The notes beneath the pieces were generated by a model. That model was not told the DNA's origin. It was given only the letters and a program-made list of their open reading frames with translations, and searched no databases. This document shows, piece after piece, positions 25,039-32,088 of a DNA stretch of 32,621 nt (position 1 is its first letter; every line of letters begins with the position of its first letter). The stretch is taken from assembly GCA_964437245.1 (NCBI GenBank), contig CAYTGJ010000041.1, positions 1-32,621 of the forward strand, read 5' to 3'. The translations under genes and the position numbers were made by a program. Source of the stretch: JANYCO01 sp964437245 (GTDB taxonomy: Bacteria; Bacteroidota; Bacteroidia; Cytophagales; Cytophagaceae).

Positions 25039-26187
25039 ATGAAAAAGGCTCTTCGTTATACCGGTCTTCTACTGCTCCTTTCTTTCCTTCTTTTCAATGC
25101 CTGGGTAGTACTATCAGGGAAAGATTATTTCTACCGTGCACTTGTTTTTAATTTTGCCGACCTTGACGATTATAAGATCTTTCCGGAAAGAAAGATCGGG
25201 AAGAGCTCAGCTCCGCAGCCATGGGCACTATCTGACAACTACAACAAAATCGATCTTCCCACGCCTCTGCGGGAAAAACTTGCCGAACTGGAAACAGTCG
25301 CATTGCTGATCATAAAAAAAGACTCCATTCTATACGAGGAATACTGGGACTCCTACAGTGCCAATTCTTTTTCCAATTCTTTCTCGATGTCTAAAAGCTA
25401 TGTCAGCGCCTTAGTCGGGGCAGCTCTTCAGGATGGATCCATCCGCAGTATTCATCAACCGGCAGGAGATTTTCTACCTGAATTCCGGACAGGCAACAAA
25501 AATAAGATCACCCTGCAGCATCTGCTCATGATGAGCTCCGGGCTGAATTGGGAGGAAGGTTATTCCAGTCCGTTCTCTCCTACTACCGAAGCCTATTATG
25601 GCACTAACCTGAAAAAGCTTATCTACGGACTGGAGCCGATCGAAGAACCCGGAAAAATATTCCGGTACAAAGGCAGCGACACACAGCTCCTGGCTTTTAT
25701 ACTTGAAAAAGCAACCGGAAAAAAAATCAGTGACTATGCCCGTGAAAAACTATGGGAACCAATGGGCTGCGAAAACGATGCTATCTGGAGCCTTGACAAA
25801 GAAAACGGGGAAGAAAAAGCCTATTGCTGTATTAATTCCAACGCACGGGATTTCGCCAGATTTGGGAAACTTTACCTGGACAGCGGCAGGTGGGACAACC
25901 GGCAACTTATCCCGGAAGAATACGTTCTGGCCTCTCTTCGTCCCAATGGCCTTCCTGACGGAGATAAGGATATGGGGAAAAATGACTTTTACGGATACCA
26001 ATGGTGGACCATTCCAGACTACAAAGGACATTCTATCTTTTATGCCCGGGGTATTCTTGGTCAATACATCCTCATGATCCCCGACAGGAAAACCATCATT
26101 GTCCGTCTGGGGAAAAAACGCGGAGCGGCTGTTGGAAAACACTATGAAGAAACGTTCCTCCTGATCGACGAAGCACTTGCCCGATAA
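25039..26187 (+). CDS. Serine hydrolase, class C beta-lactamase fold
   Basis: A 382-aa protein with an N-terminal hydrophobic segment (about 8-26), either an uncleaved anchor or a signal peptide, so the domain faces the periplasm. The serine nucleophile motif SxxK is S116-M-S-K119 (SFSMSKSYVSALVGAA), followed by LLMMSSGLNWEEGY and the tyrosine motif region FRYKGSDTQLLAF. The third motif is in the YARGILGQYILM stretch, where the usual KTG/HxG is not strict. Relatives include penicillin-binding-protein-like esterases and D-aminopeptidases; resistance to beta-lactams should not be assumed. It starts 3 nt after the barrel gene. Confidence 0.88.
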   Translation: MKKALRYTGLLLLLSFLLFNAWVVLSGKDYFYRALVFNFADLDDYKIFPERKIGKSSAPQPWALSDNYNKIDLPTPLREKLAELETVALLIIKKDSILYEEYWDSYSANSFSNSFSMSKSYVSALVGAALQDGSIRSIHQPAGDFLPEFRTGNKNKITLQHLLMMSSGLNWEEGYSSPFSPTTEAYYGTNLKKLIYGLEPIEEPGKIFRYKGSDTQLLAFILEKATGKKISDYAREKLWEPMGCENDAIWSLDKENGEEKAYCCINSNARDFARFGKLYLDSGRWDNRQLIPEEYVLASLRPNGLPDGDKDMGKNDFYGYQWWTIPDYKGHSIFYARGILGQYILMIPDRKTIIVRLGKKRGAAVGKHYEETFLLIDEALAR

Positions 26188-26192
26188 ATCAA

Positions 26193-26777
26193 ATGCCTTA
26201 CAACATTACATATATTGAAATCATAGGAGTTGCATTCGGGTTTGCCTGTGTACTCCTTACGGCAAAACAGAATATCTGGTGCTGGCCCACAGGCATTGTG
26301 AGTATACTGGCCTACATTGTTTTTTACTATCAGAAAACCCTTTACCTGAATGTCATTCTCCATTTCTTTTTCCTGGGAGCTTCCATCATAGGCTGGTATC
26401 AATGGCTCTACGGCGGAACCGGTAAAACGCGGCTGCAGGTATCAAAAGCAAGCCGCAAACAGTTCAGGAATCTAGCCCTCCTTATGGTGATTACATTTCT
26501 GCTGCTGGGAATACTTTCCGATCGCCTGTCAGACAGTGAAATGCCTTATCTTGACGCACTCGTCACTTCCATGAGCTTCACAGCCCAGTGGATGATGAAT
26601 CAGAAATTAATGGAATGCTGGCTGCTTTGGGTTGTTACCGATCTGATTTATGCTATCATGTTTTTCAATATGCAGAATTATTTATCGTTTCTCCTTTATG
26701 CAGTGTATGTGATCACTGCGACAGCGGCTTATTTTGCCTGGAAACGATCTTTTCTTAAAACACAGACCATCCCGTGA
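26193..26777 (+). CDS. pnuC: Nicotinamide riboside transporter PnuC
   Basis: PnuC facilitates diffusion of nicotinamide riboside across the inner membrane. The 194-aa protein has about seven hydrophobic helices and family motifs: QNIWCWPTGIVSILAYIVFYY, LHFFFLGASIIGWYQW, and in the second half TAQWMMNQKLMECWLLW with the conserved Trp and Asn residues of the ligand site, then VTDLIYA. It is directly followed, with a 4-nt GTGA overlap, by a NadR-type kinase gene, which fixes the substrate as nicotinamide riboside rather than thiamine. I see no NAD-linked riboswitch or TPP element upstream; the gene begins 5 nt after the hydrolase stop. Confidence 0.93.
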   Translation: MPYNITYIEIIGVAFGFACVLLTAKQNIWCWPTGIVSILAYIVFYYQKTLYLNVILHFFFLGASIIGWYQWLYGGTGKTRLQVSKASRKQFRNLALLMVITFLLLGILSDRLSDSEMPYLDALVTSMSFTAQWMMNQKLMECWLLWVVTDLIYAIMFFNMQNYLSFLLYAVYVITATAAYFAWKRSFLKTQTIP

Positions 26778-27322
26778 TAAAAATAGTTTTATATGGCCCG
26801 GAATCTACCGGAAAAACAATGCTGGCACAACAGCTCGCACATCATTACCAAACTTTATACGCTCCCGAATATGCCAGGCATTACCTTGACCTCAAACGGG
26901 AGCTGTACGATCCTTTTGGCCGTAAAAGCGATGAGATCTGCCAGCCACAGGATATTCATCAGATCGTCATCGGACAGGTAGCCTTTGAAGACGTGATGGC
27001 CGAACAGGCAAACGGATTGCTTTTCTGCGACACCAATCCTCTCACTACCTACGTATACAATAAATATTATTTTAACCGTGAAGACGAATGGATCGCTCAG
27101 GCTGCCACCAACCGGAACTATACACTCTATCTCCTTACGAACATTGACATCCCCTGGGTCCCTGACCCTCCTCACCGAGACCGTCCCCTTCAAAGGCAAG
27201 AACTTTATGACCTTTTCAAAAATGAGCTGGTCAAACGAGGCCTTCCTTATGCTGATGTTTCCGGCAATTACGAAGAAAGACTAGGATTATGTATAGAAAT
27301 AATTAACCGACTAAGAACATAA
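26774..27322 (+). CDS. Nicotinamide riboside kinase (NadR C-terminal-like ATPase)
   Basis: The 182-aa P-loop protein corresponds to the kinase domain of NadR, which phosphorylates nicotinamide riboside to NMN and so traps it in the cell. Walker A is G8-P-E-S-T-G-K-T15; then APEYARHYL, FCDTNPLTTYVY (Walker B-like Asp) and VPDPPHRDRP, matching NadR. The NMN adenylyltransferase and repressor domains of enterobacterial NadR are absent. GTG at 26774 is the start because it overlaps the pnuC stop (GTGA), indicating translational coupling, and the first ATG comes too late to keep the P-loop. Confidence 0.9.
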   Translation: MIKIVLYGPESTGKTMLAQQLAHHYQTLYAPEYARHYLDLKRELYDPFGRKSDEICQPQDIHQIVIGQVAFEDVMAEQANGLLFCDTNPLTTYVYNKYYFNREDEWIAQAATNRNYTLYLLTNIDIPWVPDPPHRDRPLQRQELYDLFKNELVKRGLPYADVSGNYEERLGLCIEIINRLRT

Positions 27323-27470
27323 GTCCTCCTATATAGCGGATTAGTCCTGACACAATCCGTCTATTCCCGCCATTTTCTTACATCATACAATTCCTTTTAA
27401 ATAATATTCCAATAATTCAATTACCTATTTGTAGTTCCTTTGTATATTGAGTTTGATTAGAGAGGTGTAT

Positions 27471-28916
27471 ATGCATAAGGAAGAGGGAAACAAATTTAAT
27501 CCGGAAGTTTTTTTTAATTTGTCGCAAGACCCCATAGGTATTTTAGGAGAAGATTTCACTCTGTTAAAAGCCAATTCTGTACTGACCCGATTGTATGGAA
27601 CTAACGAAGAAGTACTCCATCTAAAAGAGCTGTTCCATCCGGACGATCTTGAAATGGCACAGGTCTTTTTATCCAAACTCCGGTCAGGAAAATCTTCTGT
27701 TTCCTTTGAGTCCCGTATCAGGCAACCGGAGAATGCCCATCAGTGGTTTTCCTGGCAGCTTACTGCAGACCCCGAAACCGGCCATTATTATATTTCCGGC
27801 AACGATATCACCAAACACAAAATCACTATTTCTGTACTGGAAGAGCATACGGATAAACTGGTACAAATGATAGAGCTGGTGCCCCACCCTATTTTCCTGA
27901 AAGATGCGGAAGCACGTTATGTATTGGTAAACCAGGCACAGGCAGATCTTTTTTCCGCAGAGAAAAAAGATTTTATAGGCCGGGACGACAGCTATTTTAT
28001 TAAAAACGAAGATGAGCTGAAGGGAGTACACGCCAGCGACAGTGTTGTACTGGATAAAAAACAAAAGATCATACTCCCGGAACAAACGATTACACACCCG
28101 AACGGCAATAATAAAATACTACATACCTCTAAAATCCCTTTTCTTAGCAGCTTTAGCGGTGAAGTAAACATCCTGGGTGTCTCGATCGATATCACCGATA
28201 TAAAGAACTCGGAAAAAGAACTGCGAAAGATCAATTTCGAACTCGACAGTTTTGTGTACCATGCCTCACACGACCTTCGGGCTCCCCTTTGTTCGCTGGA
28301 AGGATTATTCAATCTGATCAAAAATGAAACCGAAGAAGACATACGGAATAAATGTGTCCAGGAGGGACTGAAAAGCATCAAAAGACTGGATGGCTTTATT
28401 TCTGACCTTACGGATCTTTCCAGAAATAACCGAACGATCATTTCTCCTGCTAAAATCAAATTCAGGAAGATCATTAAAAGAACCCTGACCAATTTAAAAT
28501 ACATCAAAGACGCCGAACGCATTCAACTATCCGTAGAGATCGATAAAAAAGCCGATTTTTACAGCGATAAACACCGGATGAAAATTATTTTCATGAACCT
28601 CGTCTCCAATGCCATCAAGTACCAGGACGAAAATAAGACGAACCCTTCCCTTACGATTTCTATTAAATGCGATGAAGAAGCCGCTGTCATCTCCTTCCGC
28701 GATAATGGGATAGGCATCGAAGAAAAATATAAATCAAAAGTATTTGACATGTTTTTCCGGGGCACTATCCTTGCAACAGGTTCAGGATTAGGATTGTACA
28801 TTGTAAAAGAAGTCATGCTCAAACTGGGAGGTTCACTGGATCTGATTTCCGAAGAAAAAGTCGGGACTATTATTACGTTAAAAATTCCCAATCTTCACGA
28901 CCAGACTCAAAAATAA
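27471..28916 (+). CDS. PAS-domain sensor histidine kinase
   Basis: A 481-aa soluble kinase (no membrane segment) from ATG 27471; in-frame TTG and GTG codons upstream are less likely starts. Two PAS domains are visible: about 8-110 (FNLSQDPIGILGEDF and HQWFSWQLT) and about 125-250 (IELVPHPIFLKDAEARYVLVN and ILGVSIDITDIK). The dimerisation/phosphoacceptor helix has H267 in SHDLRAPL. The HATPase domain shows the N box MNLVSNAIKYQ, G1 DNGIGIEE, the F box VFDMFFRG and G2 GSGLGLYIVKE. No receiver domain and no response-regulator gene adjoin it, so it is an orphan kinase. The preceding 148-nt spacer holds only a weak 6-bp hairpin (27337-27359) and no clear promoter. Confidence 0.93.
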   Translation: MHKEEGNKFNPEVFFNLSQDPIGILGEDFTLLKANSVLTRLYGTNEEVLHLKELFHPDDLEMAQVFLSKLRSGKSSVSFESRIRQPENAHQWFSWQLTADPETGHYYISGNDITKHKITISVLEEHTDKLVQMIELVPHPIFLKDAEARYVLVNQAQADLFSAEKKDFIGRDDSYFIKNEDELKGVHASDSVVLDKKQKIILPEQTITHPNGNNKILHTSKIPFLSSFSGEVNILGVSIDITDIKNSEKELRKINFELDSFVYHASHDLRAPLCSLEGLFNLIKNETEEDIRNKCVQEGLKSIKRLDGFISDLTDLSRNNRTIISPAKIKFRKIIKRTLTNLKYIKDAERIQLSVEIDKKADFYSDKHRMKIIFMNLVSNAIKYQDENKTNPSLTISIKCDEEAAVISFRDNGIGIEEKYKSKVFDMFFRGTILATGSGLGLYIVKEVMLKLGGSLDLISEEKVGTIITLKIPNLHDQTQK

Positions 28917-28979
28917 ACCGGAAGAAGGTTGTTTAAATCCGCCAGGATTTCGTTATTAACAGGATAAAATAATATTTTT

Positions 28980-29861
28980 ATGGTGAGCAAACCTCAAAAA
29001 CTTCACTTAAAAAAATCCTTCGGAGCCTTTTTCAGACTGGTGAGACTTCCCAATCTGCTCATTATTTTATTTGCCCAGTTTCTTGTCCGCATCTTTGCGA
29101 TCGGACCAAAGGAAGAGTGGAGAGCCATTATCACCGATCCTTCCTTCCTGCTTCTTTGCCTCGCTACCTTGCTGATCGCTGCCGCAGGCTATATCATTAA
29201 CGATTATTACGACATTAAAATTGATCTTACCAACAATCCTAAAAGAGTCGTGATCGGAAAAGTGTTTACCCGAAGGGTAGCCCTCCTTACTCACTTTATA
29301 CTGAACCTCCTGGCTGTATTTATCAGTATCTTCCTCGGCTGGGAGATCTTTCTTACCGTTTTTATCTCCGGTTTCTTAATGTGGTATTACTCCAATACCC
29401 TCAAACGCCTTGCCCTCTGGGGAAATATCACAATCTCGCTCCTGACCGGGGTGTCTATCTATTACATTTCTTTCCTGTCTGACAATAATGTAAACCTGGT
29501 AATCATCTATGCGGTGTTCGCCTTTACGATGTCCCTGATACGGGAGATCATCAAAGACATGGAAGACATTAAAGGAGATGCCCAGTACGGCTGCAAAACG
29601 CTCCCGATCGTTTGGGGGATCCGGAATACCAAATACTTCATTTTCACGATCAGTATTCTTTTTGTCATCATCATCGGGGTATTGTTTACAGAACGGTATA
29701 ACAATATACTCGCTGTTTATTTTACCATTACCTTATTGCCTTTTTTTGTATTACTGCTGACCAGGTTATACAAGGCTGAGACCGAAAAAGACTACCGCCG
29801 CCTGAGCAACCTGAGCAAGATCATCATGGTGGCAGGCCTTGCCAGCATTATCCTGATATAG
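28980..29861 (+). CDS. UbiA family prenyltransferase
   Basis: A 293-aa polytopic protein (about nine helices) with both Asp-rich prenyl-diphosphate motifs: N74-D75-Y-Y-D78-I-K-I-D82 in the first loop and KDMEDIKGD in the later loop. It matches the Bacteroidota group usually annotated geranylgeranylglycerol-phosphate geranylgeranyltransferase-like, but acceptor specificity cannot be read from sequence, and menaquinone or heme a pathway relatives (MenA, CyoE) share the motifs. No quinone or heme genes adjoin it. The gene is co-directional with the upstream kinase and the downstream kup, which has its own promoter. Confidence 0.88.
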   Translation: MVSKPQKLHLKKSFGAFFRLVRLPNLLIILFAQFLVRIFAIGPKEEWRAIITDPSFLLLCLATLLIAAAGYIINDYYDIKIDLTNNPKRVVIGKVFTRRVALLTHFILNLLAVFISIFLGWEIFLTVFISGFLMWYYSNTLKRLALWGNITISLLTGVSIYYISFLSDNNVNLVIIYAVFAFTMSLIREIIKDMEDIKGDAQYGCKTLPIVWGIRNTKYFIFTISILFVIIIGVLFTERYNNILAVYFTITLLPFFVLLLTRLYKAETEKDYRRLSNLSKIIMVAGLASIILI

Positions 29862-29872
29862 GATACGCTGTT

Positions 29873-29904
29873 TTTGCAGGATGTTGTCTTATTTCATAAC
29901 TTGG
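29873..29904 (+). promoter_or_regulatory. Putative promoter for kup
   Basis: TTTG (29873-29876), 20 nt, TAACTTGG (29897-29904), one mismatch in the -7 element. It ends 23 nt before ATG 29928. Confidence 0.5.
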
Positions 29905-29927
29905 CGACACGAAATTAAACACAAACA

Positions 29928-31877
29928 ATGTCCGGTACTGCTACAAAAAAGTCTCATGTACACAAGCTCAGTGCAGCGGGGCTGCTCGTTACATTAGGAA
30001 TCATATACGGCGACATAGGTACTTCTCCGCTTTACGTGATGAAAGCCATCGTAGGAGAAAAGCCCATTTCCGAGATCCTGATCATGGGATCGCTGTCCCT
30101 CGTATTCTGGGCAATCACACTGGTCACCACGTTCAAATACGTTTTTATAACGCTCAAAGCAGACAACAAAGGAGAAGGCGGTACCTTTGCCCTCTTTGCA
30201 CTGGTCAGAAGAAAATATCCCTACCTCGTATGGCCTGCGATCATCGGGGGAAGCGCCCTGATCGCCGACAGCATCATTACTCCGCCTATTTCCGTATCTG
30301 CCGCCATTGAAGGATTAAGAATTTTAGACCCTTCCATCGAAACCGTTCCCATCGTCATTGCCATTATCGTAGTGCTTTTTTTCATACAACGTTTCGGAAC
30401 AAAATTCATGGGCAACAGCTTCGGTCCCATCATGACCCTATGGTTCATCATGCTGGCTGTGCTGGGACTCTCCCAGATCATCGGCAACTGGTGGATCCTG
30501 AAAGCGATTAATCCTCTGTATGCCGTAGAACTTCTGACACAATACCCGAAAGGTTTCTGGTTGCTGGGATCCATTTTCCTATGTACTACCGGAGTAGAAG
30601 CCCTTTATTCCGACCTCGGACACTGCGGCAGGGAAAACATCCAGGCCACCTGGGGATTTGTAAAAATAAGCCTGCTTCTGAACTACTTCGGACAGGGTGC
30701 ATGGCTTCTGAACAAAGGCGGAAAACTGGATGGCCTGCATCCTTTTTATGGCATCATGCCTGACGGGTTCCTGCTTTGGGGGATCGGGATCGCCACCATT
30801 GCTACCGTCATTGCCAGCCAGGCTATGATCAGCGGGGCATTCACACTCATCAACGAAGCAATCCGGCTCAACCTCTGGCCCAAAGTAAAAATCCACTATC
30901 CTACCATCATGAAGGGACAGATCTACGTTCCCAGCATCAACTGGCTGCTCATGACCGGTTGTATCCTTGTGGTACTTATTTTCAGGGAGTCATCCAATAT
31001 GGAAGCAGCCTACGGCCTGGCCATCAACCTGACCATGCTGGTCACGACTATCCTTTTATACTATTATTTAAGATACCTGAAAAAACGCAATGCAGTAGGG
31101 GTCATTCTTTTCACAGCCCTGTTTCTGACCATCGAGTCCTGCTTCCTGGTGGCCAACCTGAGCAAATTCAGCCACGGAGGTTATGTCACCTTCCTGATCA
31201 GCAGTGGACTTATGGCGGTCATGTGGCTTTGGTACGCCTCCCGTAAGATCAAAAACAGGCTTACCGAATTCGTACCTCTGGCCCAATACCATGCGATGCT
31301 GCAGGAGCTCAGCCATGACTTGTCTGTGCCCAAATATGCCACACACCTTGTCTACCTGACGAGCGCCGACAATCCAAAACAGATAGAATCCAAGATCATG
31401 TATTCTATTTTCAATAAACAACCCAAGCGGGCTGATATATACTGGTTTGTCCATATTGACGTCATCGACGAACCGTATACGATGGAATACAAAGTTGACG
31501 TCATTCTCCCGGACGATCTGGTAAGAGTCGATTTCCGGCTCGGGTTCAGGGTAGAGCAAAAAATTAATCTCTATTTCCGGAAAGTGGTGGAAGATATGGT
31601 GCGAAACAAAGAGATCGATTTCACCAGCCGCTATACCTCACTTAATAAACGAAATGTAATAGGTGATTTTAAATTCGTAGTCCTGGAAAAGCACCTGAGC
31701 AACGACAACGAACTTTCTCCGCTGGATCAGATCATCATGGACGGGCATTTTCTGCTAAAATCCATCAGTTTATCCGAGCCCAGTGCATTCGGACTGGATA
31801 CAAGCTCTGTTATTGAAGAGAAAGTTCCGCTGATCATTTCTCCGAAAGAAAATTTTGAATTAAAGAGAATAAAATAA
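29928..31877 (+). CDS. kup: KUP family potassium uptake transporter
   Basis: Kup is a proton-coupled low-affinity potassium importer. The 649-aa protein has twelve membrane helices in its first ~440 residues and a cytoplasmic C-terminal domain. The family signature GIIYGDIGTSPLYV lies at the first helix, followed by DNKGEGGTFALFAL and the GVEALYSDLGHCGRENI loop. Length is typical. A promoter 23 nt upstream supports independent expression. A 53-aa membrane protein gene starts 4 nt after the stop and is probably co-transcribed. Confidence 0.95.
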   Translation: MSGTATKKSHVHKLSAAGLLVTLGIIYGDIGTSPLYVMKAIVGEKPISEILIMGSLSLVFWAITLVTTFKYVFITLKADNKGEGGTFALFALVRRKYPYLVWPAIIGGSALIADSIITPPISVSAAIEGLRILDPSIETVPIVIAIIVVLFFIQRFGTKFMGNSFGPIMTLWFIMLAVLGLSQIIGNWWILKAINPLYAVELLTQYPKGFWLLGSIFLCTTGVEALYSDLGHCGRENIQATWGFVKISLLLNYFGQGAWLLNKGGKLDGLHPFYGIMPDGFLLWGIGIATIATVIASQAMISGAFTLINEAIRLNLWPKVKIHYPTIMKGQIYVPSINWLLMTGCILVVLIFRESSNMEAAYGLAINLTMLVTTILLYYYLRYLKKRNAVGVILFTALFLTIESCFLVANLSKFSHGGYVTFLISSGLMAVMWLWYASRKIKNRLTEFVPLAQYHAMLQELSHDLSVPKYATHLVYLTSADNPKQIESKIMYSIFNKQPKRADIYWFVHIDVIDEPYTMEYKVDVILPDDLVRVDFRLGFRVEQKINLYFRKVVEDMVRNKEIDFTSRYTSLNKRNVIGDFKFVVLEKHLSNDNELSPLDQIIMDGHFLLKSISLSEPSAFGLDTSSVIEEKVPLIISPKENFELKRIK

Positions 31878-31881
31878 ACCT

Positions 31882-32043
31882 ATGCCTAAGAACAGGAAAA
31901 TATTTTACATAGTCTTTGCGGTTTTTCTGGCAATTGTAATTTTCATAGCCATAGACATGGCTAATCGTACCACCCCTCCGTGGGAGAGGAAGAAAGACAC
32001 CTTAAAAAAATACGAAGTAGATCATTTTAAAAAAAAGTTATAA
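31882..32043 (+). CDS. Small single-pass membrane protein, 53 aa
   Basis: Starts 4 nt after kup: MPKNRKIFYIVFAVFLAIVI begins it, giving a basic N-terminus, one transmembrane helix (about residues 7-25) and a charged tail (PPWERKKDTLKKYEVDHF). The basic residues are mainly ahead of and far after the helix, so orientation is unclear. No known family recognised. Its reality is supported by placement: it fits exactly between the kup stop and the phhB start (3 nt spacing) with no wasted DNA, as in an operon. It could be a small accessory to Kup or simply hitchhike. Confidence 0.65.
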   Translation: MPKNRKIFYIVFAVFLAIVIFIAIDMANRTTPPWERKKDTLKKYEVDHFKKKL

Positions 32044-32046
32044 AAA

Positions 32047-32088
32047 ATGTGGCAGGAAGAAGACAATAAACTAAAAAAAACATTTTCA
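32047..32088 (+). pseudogene. phhB: 5' fragment of a probable pterin-4a-carbinolamine dehydratase gene
   Basis: The first residues, MWQEEDNKLKKTF, match the N-terminus typical of Bacteroidota 4a-hydroxytetrahydrobiopterin dehydratases, enzymes of about 95 aa that recycle the pterin cofactor. After that the frame continues for about 80 codons but loses all resemblance: the AFMTRVALLAEKxxHHPxW region with its catalytic histidines is absent. The match is from memory and short, so moderate confidence. The break around 32085-32095 marks either an insertion or an assembly join; the exact base cannot be fixed without the intact gene. Confidence 0.5.

Noticed and set aside
25039..26187. Antibiotic-resistance class C beta-lactamase
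   Set aside because: It has the SxxK fold motif but not the YxN and KTG motifs of true AmpC enzymes; better described as a generic serine hydrolase.
26160..26193. Riboswitch before pnuC
   Set aside because: Only 5 nt separate pnuC from the upstream gene, leaving no room for one.
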